Source of the DNA: Gnetum montanum
Taxonomy: Eukaryota; Streptophyta; Gnetopsida; Gnetales; Gnetaceae
NCBI GenBank assembly: GCA_015680685.1
Contig: MNCI01002829.1
Coordinates: 331,688 to 395,687 of the forward strand
Length of the DNA: 64,000 nucleotides
Reading direction: 5' to 3'
Shown one piece after another: positions 1 to 11,180 of this stretch; positions within the stretch are counted from its first letter, which is position 1, and each line of letters starts with the position of its first letter. The position numbers and the translations under genes were made by a program. Below the pieces are notes generated by a model. That model saw only the letters and a program-made list of their open reading frames with translations, was not told where the DNA came from and ran no database searches.

Positions 1-2
1 AA

Positions 3-422
3 GCTCTTATGGATTCAGGTTCCGGAGTCAACTTAATATCACAAGAAATGTATAAAGCCTGGGTCCTACCTCCATTAAGGAAGAGTAATATTCGCCTAGA
101 GCTGGCCGACCAGTCCATCACTGTTCCCTTGGTACTGGTGGAGGACATCGTTACCACTGTGTGTGGGTGGTCGTACCCAGCTAATTTCCTAGTGATACAA
201 GTAAATAACGATAAAGGGGACTTTCCAATAATAATGGGAAGGACATGGCTAAGTATTGTAGATGCACGTCTAGGAATCCGTGATCTTTCCATGGAAATAT
301 CTAAGGAGAATACTTTTGGAAAGATCGAGAAGAAGAAGGTTTCATGCATCGCATATAGTGATACAGGGTGCAATTGCGTGCAGAGATCATGGGTTGTGCA
401 AAGTTTAGCATTACCTGCATGA
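3..422 (+). pseudogene. E1 retroviral-type aspartic protease, partial
   Basis: Open from the window edge to a stop at 420-422. The protein starts inside the protease active site: Asp-Ser-Gly is intact and is followed by GVNLISQEMYKAW. Further on come the hydrophobic strand FLVIQV and the motif PIIMGRTWLS, the second conserved block of Ty3/gypsy retropepsins (the flap-distal I-M-G-R). The fold would cleave the Gag-Pol polyprotein in the particle. Upstream gag is outside the window, and no RT follows. Close relatives are E2 (7940-8518, -), E4 (37393-37875, +), E5 (47517-48090, -) and E8 (61540-61942, +). This copy keeps the catalytic Asp, but without pol it can only be a relic or part of a Gag-PR element. 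Confidence 0.85.
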
Positions 423-2455
423 AACCAATGTGCACAAGACATCAATATACAAAAGTGCCTGTATGCAGCAGCCACACGACAAGAAGACACCTAGTTGCTG
501 ATAGCTAATCAAGAGAGCAACTCACTAACATGCATGGAACTAATTGAGCCCTCAGTTCCTTTTTAAATTTATGTTTTACACAATTTTGTTTTACAAATTT
601 CTTTAACTTTTCTTGGTTTTGTTTTGCAACATCGTTTATACTTTTTCATTTCTTTGTGTGACTATTTGTTTTGTTTGTTTGTTTTTATTTTTATTTTTTT
701 GTTTTTGTTAGATTCATCACCTAATAAGTGTTCCTAATGGTAGTATGAACTATATTCTATTGATTGCTAATGTTTGGTTTTTACCTTTGAGTTATAATGT
801 TGATACTAAGGTATGGTTCTTTTGATATAACTGGCAATGAGTCCACATCATCCATGCATCCATGAATTTCTACGGTCTCTCTTGGCTTGGAACTATACAG
901 TCCCTTTCTTGATAATAAAACTATCAACCTATTGGTGACTGGGCATTTTTCAAACTGAGGAAGGACTCAAGGATTGAAAAGGGTGTGACTTCAAGGGGAT
1001 TTGATGCATTTGTGCTGGCCATTCTCTTGGGCGCTTGGATGTTTTTCTTATTGAGTTTTCCTTACCATTCCGACATTACTCCATTATTAGGAAGCTAAGC
1101 CAATAAAAATAAGTCTTTGCATGGTGTGGTTGTCACGCAAAAAAAAAAAAACAAATAGTGAGAATTCAAAGCACACCCCTTGGACAAAATAATTATTTGG
1201 GCTACAAGCACTAGTTATGGAACTAAACAAACACATTCCCTCTAACTAAGGCCCTCTCTCGCTTCCTATTTTTCCCTTTCTCATTTCCTCAAAATGGTGG
1301 TAACTCTTTGGTGGAAGCATTCTTGTTACTTCAAGTGGATGGATTGGCCAAATATATTAATGTGAAGTCACTGGATGTGGATTGTTTGAGGCTGGATTTG
1401 GAATGAGATCTACTCAGTCACATTAACCATCAATACACAAGGGGCTGTACACCACCTTGTTCTTGGGACTCCATTCCATTCTCTTCTCCTCATCATTCTT
1501 TCTCCATTTTCCACCTCATTGCCAGTTGTATCAGTGGTCTATATTTTGGTTGATGCATTGTTTTCTTTTTGGTGAATTCTTGTGGTTAAGACTTTAACTC
1601 TTGCTCCCAAATGACATTTTCAGAGCCTACGTACTCTTTGAATGTGGGTTTGTTAGGGCATAAAGGGCATGAGCCTGCTTTGGGGAGGACCCACTGGCAT
1701 TCGTATTTGGTGCACCAGTTAACTTCTTTCCCTTAAACATTTCTGCAATCAACATTTGTTTTGTTCATTTCCATCTTTAACATCCATTTTATCGGCATTG
1801 CCGTTGTTTCTTTTTCTCCATCTTTCTTATTCCTTATATTTTTCCATTCTATCACTACCGAAGGATCGCTCTTAGTCATGGGGGCCCTGGTCCAATTTTT
1901 TTCAATTTTCCTAACCCCTACACCTTGGGTAGTCACCAGTGTTATATCTCTAGAATCTGTATTAGCCATATCACAACTCAGCCAATGGACCTTACACCAA
2001 GGCAAGGTATTAACTGTATTGTGATTTACTTATCCTTGCTCATATGTGACTGTGTTGTGTGTGCAAATGGCAATCATACAACAATGGACTGGATCTAGAG
2101 GAAACACTTAGGATGGACTGGTGCTGGAACAGTTGTGCAAGGAACAAGACTGATGGCGTGGTTATAGATGGACAACGAAAGGCACAATCCTGGCATCGGC
2201 AGCAACGCGTCTTCTTCTTTTCTCTCTCTCTCTTCTCTCTCAGCTTCTCTCTCAAATGCCAAATAAGGCTGGATATCAATTGTGTATAGTGTTCATTCTT
2301 GTAGTCATGAATACTAATATTTTTATGTACTGTAATGTTGATCTGTTCACACGTCATCCCATTCACCATTAGTTGTCATTCAAGTCAATAATCCCATACC
2401 TTTCCAATATTTTGTAAGGAACTAGAGGATGAGTTTTCGTTCAGTCATGGGGGTA
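423..2455 (+). other. E1 long 3' non-coding region of the retrotransposon
   Basis: No supported gene. The stretch matches the reverse complement of 5705-7600 (E2) and also 41166-43054 (E4), so it is element sequence, not host DNA. Landmarks shared among elements are: a block near 840 (ATGAGTCCACATCATCCA), one near 975 (GTGTGACTTCAAGGGG), one near 1158 (GAATTCAAAGCACACCCC), one near 1672 (CCTGCTTTGGGGAGGACCCA), and TTAGTCATGGGGGCC near 1872. At 2067 an ATG preceded by a degraded acceptor (GTGCAA) lines up with the start of ORF3 in E3 and E6, but ORF3 itself is missing. A CT-rich simple repeat lies at about 2215-2255. Antisense open frames here are not conserved and were not called. Confidence 0.75.
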
Positions 2456-3269
2456 TGATGAGCCGCGATATCGCGTACGCGATATCACATCCGCAACGTG
2501 ATATCGCATATGCGATATCGCATCCTGACTCATCTTCTATAAATAAGAGGCAGCGCCCTTAGTTCCAAAGGGTAAGACTTAGACCCTTAGCCAAACTCTT
2601 GCAATTTCATTAGTCCAGAGTTAGAATAATTTCTGTGTGCCTACAATAGGAGTCATAGAGTGAACGGATCTTTATTCGAGCAATTTGTACCTTAGCACAC
2701 ATTTGTGTACGGCAATAAAGACGAACTTTATGATAAACCTTGCAGCATACATATTAAGCTAAATAGTAATTAATTATTGTTGAATGTTTAAATACTTTTC
2801 TAGTTAATTAATATCTTTCTCAACCTTCAACACCCTTAGTTAAATACACTTAGTACGACCACTTCGAGCATGCGTGTAGCGCTTGGTAACCCAGTAAAGA
2901 TTAGCGTTTGGTAATCCCAGCAACATTGCACTGGTTCAGGATGTGTACAGCAAGTGGGAACGGATACCAGTGTTAGGAACATTTAGAACTTAGTTAATGA
3001 ATAGTTAGTGTAAGTTAGTCACTTAGTTCTCTCTCCTTTCCTTCATTAGCATAAGACATAAAAAGGCAAAAAGCTATAAAAATCACATACATCAAGCTTA
3101 CTTAACCATACAACCGTGACAATACAAGTAAGTTTGGGAGGACAACAATTGATTAACGCTAAGTGTTCCATTAGGGCGCGTAAGCACTTAGTCCTTGGAG
3201 ATTGACCGGATCCCACGTGAGACGCTCGTATTCGTATGGTTGAGTGTAGGGGTACCTTGCCACTCATCA
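2456..3269 (+). repeat. E1 3' LTR, family A (814 bp)
   Basis: Begins TGATGAGCC and ends CCACTCATCA, a 6-base terminal inverted repeat. U3 is only about 80 bases. It carries two perfect 20-base palindromes built on GATATC (2467-2486 and 2500-2519), then the TATA box TATAAATA at 2538-2545. An AATAAA lies near 2714. A tandem CTTGGTAACCC/TTTGGTAATCCC pair lies near 2880-2925. The 3' end has the GGGGTACCTTGCCACTCATCA-type terminus shared with the other A LTRs. The GGGGGTA immediately before it fits a polypurine tract. Confidence 0.92.
2467..2545 (+). promoter_or_regulatory. LTR U3 promoter: double GATATC palindrome plus TATA box
   Basis: Two 20-base perfect palindromes share the half-site GATATCGC and differ only in the centre (GTAC in one, ATAT in the other). 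They are 13 bases apart, and the TATA box begins 18 bases after the second. The arrangement looks like paired operator sites for a dimeric DNA-binding protein just upstream of a core promoter. Decayed versions stand at the same place in the other family A LTRs. Confidence 0.6.
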
Positions 3270-3680
3270 ACTACTCAACTATGCTTTAACTAGTCCTAAC
3301 ACCAGCATCCACTCTCACTTGCCGTACACATCCTAAACCAGTGCAACACTATTGAGATTACCAAATGCTAATTGTTACTGGGTTACCAAGTGTTACACAC
3401 ATGCTCAAAGTGATCGTACTAAGTGTGCTTACTTAGGAGAGCTATAGGGTGAGAGAGAGAACATTAATTAACTAAGGAAAGGATTAAGTAGCAATAATTA
3501 ACATTAATTAATCTATTCTAAATGCTGCAAGGTTTATCACAAAGTTCATCTTTATTGCTGTACATAAGGTGTGCCTAGGTACACAATGCTCGAATAAAGA
3601 TCTGTTCACTTTATGACTCCTACTGCGAGCACTCAAAAATAATTCTATCTCTGGAAAGGGAAAAAAGGCAAGAGTTTGGG
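3270..3680 (-). repeat. E0: left fragment of a minus-strand LTR, family A
   Basis: Reverse-complement LTR sequence starting in mid-LTR. It contains the tandem TTGGTAA motifs, the AATAAA core in antisense (near 3535-3605) and the R-region CTCCTACTGCGAGCAC. It breaks at 3680, exactly where E3 begins, and resumes at 16361. The half to the left is cut off by E1. This is the oldest recognisable layer of the left nest. Confidence 0.8.
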
Positions 3681-4536
3681 TGATGAACCGTGATATCAGG
3701 ACCGCAATATTGCATCCGCGATATCGAATCCAACCATGCGATGTCGGATACCTAATATCAGGGCCTGTCTCCTTGCCTATAAATAAGAGGCAACACCCTT
3801 GGTTTTCACATTAGTTCTTAGTCCCTTACCCTTAGTCCCTTGGTTTTCCTTCTTAGAGTTAGAATTATTTCTCAGTGCTTGCCCATAGTGTGATGATTGT
3901 AATTGTATGGCATCCTTTATTCGAGTGTGACGTACTTGGACATGCACATGATCAGAACTAAAGATCGAGATTACTTCATCATTGCAACATTCACTTAGTT
4001 TAATTATTTAATTGTTATTGTTATTTATTGCTTTCGTAGTTAACATCTCTTTACCCTAAACTCCTATTAAACGTGGAATGAGTACAACTTAATCACAAGC
4101 ATTTAAGTGTGACTACTTGGTATCCTAGTAGTGTACCTAGGCCATGCACTTGGTAATCCTAGTGGTAGTCATGCACGAGGTCCAAGATGTGTACGGATGA
4201 TTAAGGAACAAATGCTCATTGTACTTAGGCTAGCTTAGATTCTCTCCCCCTATCTCATATTAGCTTAACTCTCTCTCCCTTTTCCTCCTAGCTTAATTAA
4301 AGATTATTTTCCATGCTTCCAGGAGTGGCATTAGTTTAGGAACACATCATACACCTCACTCTAGACTAAACCATACGTGATAAAGTAAATACTAGTCCAG
4401 GTGGGAAGACAGCAAACTGTGATCAATGAGTAACTATCTAGATACTACAACTAGCCTGTTTGCAGAGTTCAATCGGATCATGCGTGAAACGCTCGTATTC
4501 ATATGGTTGAGTGTAGGCGTACCTCGCCACTCATCA
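3681..4536 (+). repeat. E3 5' LTR, family A (856 bp)
   Basis: Starts TGATGAACC and has decayed GATATC units up to about 3760, then TATAAATA at 3778-3785. The R/U5 part carries TTTATTCGAGTGTGACGTAC and an AATAAA-less AACTAAAGATCGAG at the usual poly(A) place, where the 3' copy has AAATAAAGATCGAG. It ends CGCCACTCATCA. The primer site follows directly. Confidence 0.9.
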
Positions 4537-4556
4537 TTGGCATTCTTGCCAGGGAC
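4537..4556 (+). promoter_or_regulatory. E3 primer binding site, tRNA-Asp type
   Basis: TTGGCATTCTTGCCAGGGAC directly follows the 5' LTR. It matches, with a few changes, the complement of the 3' end of plant tRNA-Asp (TGGCGCCGTTGCCGGGGA). The same kind of site follows the 5' LTRs of E2, E4, E5 and E8. Confidence 0.75.
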
Positions 4557-4679
4557 AGTGCTAGTTATTTAGATTAGTTACATCATACAAGATCGTTGTA
4601 ACAAGTATTAAAGATACATCTTTCAGGAAAAAAAGAAGAAGTAAGTAATTGCAAATAAATCACACACAAATTCACAACA

Positions 4680-4924
4680 ATGTCTCTCTTACAAGACTAC
4701 GATAACACAACAACTAATAAGGAAATTCATTGGATAACCAAAGAATTATATGACGATGAAGATGAAGTTTGGGGTACTCAATCTAATGTAGGGGTCTCTT
4801 ATGGACATAAACAAAGACAACATCGTCCCAACTCACAAACGCATAACCTACCTAGTGACGATGAACCCTTGCTAGCCACTAAGAGCCTAACGCATATACA
4901 AGAGGTTGTTTGAATATCCCACAG
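4680..4924 (+). pseudogene. E3 gag, 5' segment before the E2 insertion
   Basis: Open from ATG 4680 to a stop at 4911-4913, then a few more codons to the E2 junction at 4924. The product is acidic and polar and ends ...DDEPLLATKSLTHIQEVV. In E4 and E8 the same segment (DDEPFLAT...MLNISEVV in E8) stands directly before the Gag core. The reading continues on the far side of E2 at 11785 with HKHRKESCLPKLDLN. This shows that E2 cut an existing gag gene. The N-terminal HPDEYVPDFTF domain of E2, E4 and E8 is not visible here, so this gag is shorter or deleted at its start. Confidence 0.7.
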
Positions 4925-5704
4925 TGACGAGTGGCGAGGTACCCCTACACTCAACCATACGAATGCGAGCGTTTCACGTGCGATCCGGTTGAACTCCAAG
5001 GACTAAGTGCTTACGCGCCTTACTGAAACACTTAAGGTTAATCAATCGTTGTCTTCCCAAACTTACTTGTATTGTCATGGTTGTATGGTTAAGTAAGCTT
5101 GAGGTATGTGATTTTTATAGCTTTTATATTTTTAATGTCTTATGCTAATAGGGGAAGGTGAAGAGAACTAAGTGACTAAATTACATTAACTATTCACTAA
5201 CTAAGTTCTAATTGTTCCTAACACCAGTATCTGTTCCCACTTGTCGCACACATCTTGAACCAGTGCAGCGCTGCTAGGATTACCAAACGCTAATCATTAC
5301 TAGGTTACCAAGCGCTACACACATGCTCGAAGCGGTCGTACTGAGTGTACTTAACTAGGAGAGTCAAGGGTTGAGAGAGAGATTAATTAACTAGGAAAGC
5401 ATTTAAACATTCAACAATAATTAATTACTATTTAGCTCAATCTGTATGCTGCAAGGTTTATCATAAAGTTTGTCTTTATTGTCGTACACAAATGTGTGCT
5501 CAGGTACAAATTGCTCGAATAAAGATCCATTCACTCTATGACTCCTACTGCGGGCACACAGGAATTATTCTAACTCTGGAATAGTAAAACTACAAGAGTT
5601 TAGCTAAGGGTCTAAGTCTAACTCCCTAAACAAGGAAAGCCGCCTCTTATTTATAGATAATGAGGTAGGATGCGATATCACATACATGATATTGAGGCTC
5701 ATCA
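4925..5704 (-). repeat. E2 3' LTR, family A (780 bp)
   Basis: Reads TGATGAGCC...CTCGTCA on the minus strand. U3 is decayed but keeps GATATC remnants (5664-5700) and TATAAATA at 5655-5648. AATAAA lies near 5480-5475 on the minus strand. It is followed outward (5705-5718) by TACCCCCATGATTG, the complement of the polypurine stretch seen before the other 3' LTRs. Confidence 0.9.
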
Positions 5705-7714
5705 TACCCCCATGATTGAATGAAAACTCGTCCTCGAGTTCCTTACAAAATATTGGGAAGGTATGGGATTATTGACTTGAATGACACTAATTGTGAATGG
5801 GGTGACACATGAATAGATCATCATTACAATACATGGCAATATTTGTGTTCATGACCACAAGAGTGAACACTATACACATTTGACATCCAGCCTTATTTGG
5901 CAGCTGAGAAAGAAGAGAGAGAGAGAGAGAGAGAAAGAAGATGTGTTGCTGCAGTTGCCAGGATTGCGCCTTTCATTGTCCATCCATAACCACACCATCA
6001 ATCTTGTTCCTTGCACGATTTTTCTAGCACCAGTCCATCCTAAGTGTTTCCTCTAGCTCCAGTCCATTATTGTATGATTGTCATCTGCACACACAACACA
6101 GTCTTCTATTAGCAAGGATAAACAAATCACAATGCAATTGATACCTTGCCTCGGTGTATGGTCCATTGGCTGAGTTGTGATATGGCTAATATGGATTCTA
6201 GAGATATAACACTGGTGACTACCCAAGGTGTAGGGGTTAGGAGAAAATTTAAAAAATTAGACTAGGACCCCCATGACTAAGAGTGATCCTCCAGTAGCGA
6301 TAGAATGGAAAAATAGAAGGAATAAGAAAAATGGAGAAAAAGAAACAATGACAAGGATGATAAAATGGATGTTAGAGGTGGAAATGAACAAAATAAATGT
6401 TGATTGCAGTAATGTTTAAGGAAAAGAAGTTAACTGATGCACCAATTAGGAATGCAAGTGGGTCCTTCCCAAAGCAGGCTCATGCCCTTAATGCCTTGAC
6501 AATCCCACATTCAAAGAGTCCATAGACTCTGGAAATGTCATTGGAAGGTAAGAGTTAAAGTCTTAACCACAAGATTTTACCAACAAGAACACAATGCATC
6601 AACCAAAATATAGACTACTGATACAGCCAACAATGAGGTGGAAAATGGAGAAAGAATGATGAGGAGAGAGAATGGAATGGAGTCCCAAGAACAAGGTGGT
6701 GTACAACCCCTTGTGTATTTATGGTTAATGTGACTTAGTATTTCTCATTCCAAATCTAGCCTCAAACAATCCACATCCAGTGACTTCGCATTAATACACT
6801 TGGCCAATCCATCCACCTGAAGTAACAAGAATGCTTCCATCAAAGAGTCACCACCATTCCGAGGAAACGAGAAAGGAAAAAGTAGGAAGCGAGAGAGGGC
6901 CTTAGTTAAAGAGAACACATTTGTTTAGTTCCATAACCAGTTCTTGTAGCCCATATGATTATTTTTTCTAAGGGGTGTGCTTTGAATTCTCACTTCCCTC
7001 TTTTTTTCCTTTTTTTTTTGCGTGAGAACCAAACCATGCAAAGACTTATTATTTTTATTAGCTTAGCTTCCCAACAATGAAGTAACGTTGGAATGGTAAG
7101 GAAAACCCAAGAAGAAAACATCCAAGCACCCAAGAGAATAGCCAGCACAAATGCATCAAATCCCCTTAAAGTTGCATCCTTTTCAATCCTTGAGTCCTTC
7201 TGTAGTTTGAGAAATGCCCAGTCACCAATTCATTGATAGTTCTATGATTTAAAGAAGGGGATTGTACATTCCAAGCCAAGAGAGACCATAGAAATTTATG
7301 AATGCATGGATGACATGGACTCATTGCCTGTTATATCAAAAGAACCATACCTTAGTATCAACATTATAACTCAAAGGTAAAAACCAAACATTAGCAATCA
7401 ATAGAATATAGTTCATACCACCATCAAGAGCACTTATTAGGTGAAAAACCTAACAACACAAACAACCACACAAATAAATGAAAAAGTATGAATGATGTTG
7501 CAAAACAAAAATAAGAAAAGTTAAAGAAATTTGTAAAACAAAAATATGTAAAACAAAAACTTAAAAAGGAACTGAGGGCCTTAATTGATCAGTAGAGGTG
7601 GCCATCTCCCCCATGACTGAGTTGGAAGGGGGAGATCCGAAATAATGAGCGGGGTCATCCCTTCTCAAAGGTATTATGTACATTAACCATTCTAGATTCA
7701 TGGTAAGGTTTGGT
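5705..7714 (-). other. E2 3' non-coding region
   Basis: Antiparallel match to 560-2455 of E1 and to 41166-43054 of E4. The shared blocks appear here in reverse: GTCCTTCCCAAAGCAGGCTC (about 6463), GGGGTGTGCTTTGAATTCTC (about 6974) and the TGACATGGACTCATTG block (about 7310). A GA-rich simple repeat lies at about 5912-5935. The post-pol block CATCTCCCCCATGACTGAG (7602-7620) marks the place where integrase ends in E4. No gene is supported. Confidence 0.75.
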
Positions 7715-8530
7715 CTATTGCACATTGACTGACAATTTCTTATTAGAGTGCTTATTTGAATTTTTTAGGAATTTCCAACTTCCCCCAATTGATGTTTCCA
7801 TGTTAAGGGTTGGAAGTTGGCGACGGACTTGCTCAAGTTCATCTCTGCTTTCGATGTAAGAACTAGTTATCTCCTTAGTTGGTTCCATGCATGTTAGTGA
7901 GTTTTTCACTTGATCAGCTATTGACCACTAGGTGTCTTCTTATTGTGTGATCGCTACATACAGACACTTTTGTATGTTAATTTCTTGTGCACACCGGTTG
8001 CATGCAGGCAATGCTAAACATTCTTGTATCCAATCATACCCCTTATCACTATATGTGATGCATGGAACCTTCTTTTTCTCGATCTTCCCAAAAGTGTTTT
8101 CCTTAGATATTTCCAAGGAGAGATCGCGGATTCCTAGGCATGCATTTATGGTACTTAGCCATGTCCTTCCCATGATTATTGGGAAGTCCCCTTTATCATT
8201 GTTTACTTGTATCACTAGGAAATCAGCTGGGTATGACCACCCACACACAGTGGTAACAATGTCCTCCACCTGTCCCAAGGGAACAGTGATGGACTGGTCA
8301 ACCAGCTTTAGGCAAATATTACTCTTCCTCTATGGAGGCAGGTTCCAGGCTTTGTACATCTCTTGCGATATTAAGTTGACTCTGAAACCTGAGTTCAAAA
8401 GAGCTTTACATGGTTCATTCCTAACGACTTTGAGATAGATTAGAGGGCTTTCGGGGTCAAAGAATTTCTTGGGAAGGTGGCCCTCCTTAATCCAGTTAGT
8501 AACGACATGTGTTAACATAACCGTGTGCGT
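7715..8530 (-). pseudogene. E2 aspartic protease with mutated active site, plus spacer
   Basis: The minus-strand reading carries PCKALLNSGFRVNLISQEMYKAW. Here the catalytic Asp-Ser-Gly is Asn-Ser-Gly, so the enzyme would be dead. A TAG stop follows NLPP at 8332-8330. The frame then continues through QSITVPLGQVEDIV, FLVIQV and PIIMGRTWLS to a stop near 7940. Downstream, 7909-7715 encodes the short linker starting MEPTKEITSSYIESRDELEQV that separates protease from RT in E4 (38000-38165). It then jumps to the integrase C-terminal tail. Confidence 0.82.
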
Positions 8531-11055
8531 TGAGCTCGATTTTTGATTTGAAGGGAGCTCTGAAGCCTTATTTGATGGAGAGGCATTCAGAGGTTTAACC
8601 TCTCATGGTTGTGAGGGCTTGGTTGGACTGTTGGTTCGGAAGAAAGGTCTTCTCTTCATACAGTTGTTAGAACCAGTAGTGGGTTGAAGATTCATAGCCC
8701 TCATAGCATTGTGTTATTGCAGTTGAGTGGGAAGTTCCCCTTGCATTGCTGGAGCGGGTGGTAATAGAGCTATCGGTGTGAGAGTTGCGAATGGATTTGG
8801 AGGATGGTATGTCTATGGGTTATCTCCCCTAGGAGAAGGAGTCCTATAATACTCCTGAGCTTGGTATTGATGTTGTGATGTCACGTGACCAATAGAGTCA
8901 CATGGAGAGATTGGCTGCTGCATGTAGTAGCCATATGGATCCGGTTGCCGGTAGGGGTATTGTTGCCTTGGTGGTAGCATCCCCCATGATTGTGGGTATT
9001 GTCACTGTTGGTGTTGCCAAATAGGTTATGGTGAAGTTCCACTTGGATAATACGTTGAAGGTTGGTAGAACTGCCTTGGGTTACCTTGGGGATAAGGTAA
9101 TCGTTTGGGTGCTTGTCGTTTATTAAATCATGGGTTGAGCGCATACACCCCAGACACTTGTAGGTGTGAGATTACTGGGCAACATCCCTTAGGATGGTCG
9201 TATTGGCATATCTCACATCCACCGTCATCGTTTGTGTTTGAATCCACAACCTCTTCAGTGATAACCATTTTACCCTTACCTTTGTTACGTGCATTGTCTA
9301 CTTCTCTTCTTTTCTTTTTGTCATGGTCACTACCTCGCTCTCTAGACTCCTCTACAATTTTAAGAACAATTTCAAACCTATTATCCAGGGAGTCCCACAT
9401 TTGGTCTACCTTTGTCGATACTTTGGTTGTTAACTTTTGGAGTGGCAAAGTTTTCCTATTCACCATCTCTTCAAGTGGTGACTCTTCTTCCTCCTCACAG
9501 AATCTCACTCCCCTTTTTCGAAGGGAAAGATCTTGGTTGTACTCTTCCGCACTTTCTCTCTTCCATAGCTCACCTTCTTCTTTGGCTACTTGCTCTTGCA
9601 ATCTATGGATTTGATGAGACCTAAGCTCCGATAACCTTCCTTGGGCATACGTCCCAAGGGTCCTTCTCGTTTCATGCCTAAGTCCATCTACGAGATGGCA
9701 TAGTTCATCCCGCTGCGAATAACCATGGCGAGGGCAATGATGTAGCAGTGCGTAATAGCAGCCCATGGTAGCATCCAAGGGTTCATGATTTCCTTGCTTC
9801 CATCCTTGGATTTGCTTTCGTAGGTTATACACTCGGGAGTACATTTGGTACTTATCATTAAACAGTTCTAACATTGTACTCCACCTCCAAATGGATTCCG
9901 GTTCTAAGGACTGGTACCAGCTTTCAGCTTCTTGCACTAGTGTCCTTGGGAACAACTTTAGTTTTTGCCATTCGTTTTCTATGTTCTACAAGGAACATGC
10001 ATCATGGAATGCTTGTAAATGGTTTTAAGGATCAGTGTTGTATCCCCCCTCAAACCGTGGGATGTTATTCATGTCTAACCTCTTGACCCTACTATCTTTT
10101 TGGTGCATTGTGGGAACTCTTATGGCCTCGGTTATGTCTAGCATGCTTCTAGTTGCGAGTAGGGGTTCTTCGTGGTCATCTCGTTCATAGTGTCTATGGT
10201 GTCTATGGGGTTCCCTACTCTCCCTTCTTCCATGCCTTGATTCCTTAGATTGCCCTTGTCCTCATTCTCGACTGTCTTGTCGATGTTTTTCACTCTGTTT
10301 ACCTTTATCCTCACGGTTGGTTTCCTTATGACTGCAACCGAATATTGAAGGAGAGGGTGAATGTGATGATGAAGGTGAAGAAGAAGGAGAACCATCACCA
10401 TGATGGTGTTTTCTACCTTCTCTTCTATGGTCTTGCCACAGTCGTGATCATGATTAGAACATCCGCCCTTATCGTGTGGTTGTGTTCCTTCCTTGAACAC
10501 TTTGTGTTCATGGGTATCAGAACTAGGGTTGTGAATCATGGAGTGTAGGTTCTAATACCCCACCTCCTGACCATCATTAGGAGGAGGAACATCATTTGGT
10601 GGGGAACCTGTTGAAGCAGGTTCACCACCCTCAATTTCACTCAAGACATGCGGAGCGTTATGAGGCCATTTACCCTTCGAGGAGGTTTGATATCTCTTCT
10701 ATTGCAAGTCCCTTTGATGTTGCGCTTCTGTGGGATGGTAGTCTCTTGTGTCATGACCGCATGCAACATATTCTACGTACAAAAATGACATGCCTATTCG
10801 TGAGAGAGCACGAAGGAGCATGTTGGGGACTGATCGGTCTGGAGGCAACACTATGTTACCTTCCAAGTCTCTCCAACGTAGTTGTTCATCTTGATGGAGA
10901 ATAAAGGTAAAGTCAGGTACATACTCATCGTGATGAGTATATACCACACAAAATTGTTGAGGAACTGGCAGATCTTGGTTACGTGTGTTCTGCCGCCAAC
11001 TATCTCTTGTGTTAGTCCTAGGCGGTGAAGTGCTCTTGTGCGAAGAAGAAGACAT
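8531..11055 (-). pseudogene. E2 gag
   Basis: A start at 11055 (MSSSSHKS) matches the gag starts of E4 and E8 better than the Met 30 bases upstream. The N-terminal domain (11055-10700) has YTHHDEYVPDFTFILHQDEQ and WRDLEGNIVLPP. A low-complexity polar linker follows. The Retrotrans_gag core (9955-9128) has AESWYQSLEPESIWRWSTM, LRKQIQGWKQ, and a zinc-knuckle-like CEICQYDHPKGCC (C-x2-C-x3-H-x4-C). A Pro/Gln/Tyr-rich tail runs to about 8640. Frame changes between segments and several stops make it a pseudogene, although the 275-residue core is still open. Its product would form the particle shell and bind the RNA. Confidence 0.85.
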
Positions 11056-11180
11056 TTTTGTCTTGTTCGGTGCACGATTTACCATTGTCTTATCTTTTCT
11101 TGATTAACCCTAAGGGTTCATTCTAGCATCCCAACGATATGAATGATTTCCTATGTTCTACGTAGCACACAAACAACTAA

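Larger units (their letters stand above)
1..3269 (+). mobile_element. E1: 3' part of a Ty3/gypsy LTR retrotransposon (LTR family A)
   Basis: The element runs in from the left edge. It holds a protease fragment (3-422), a long non-coding 3' region, a purine-rich stretch ending GGGGGTA, and a 3' LTR (2456-3269). Reverse transcriptase, RNase H and integrase are absent: protease sequence passes straight into post-pol sequence near 540-560. E2 on the other strand has the same layout and is very similar, so both come from one deleted subfamily. E1 ends directly against the middle of a minus-strand LTR (E0), so E1 probably inserted into E0. The second half of that E0 LTR would lie left of the window. 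Confidence 0.88.

Noticed and set aside
1733-2369. Overlapping frames on both strands in the E1 3' region
   Set aside because: They lie in the non-coding module shared with E2 and E4, where the frames are not conserved. One is a simple-repeat product.
2461-2525. CRISPR-like spacing of the GATATC repeats
   Set aside because: Repeats are too short and irregular, in an LTR promoter of a plant element. There is no spacer diversity and no cas genes.
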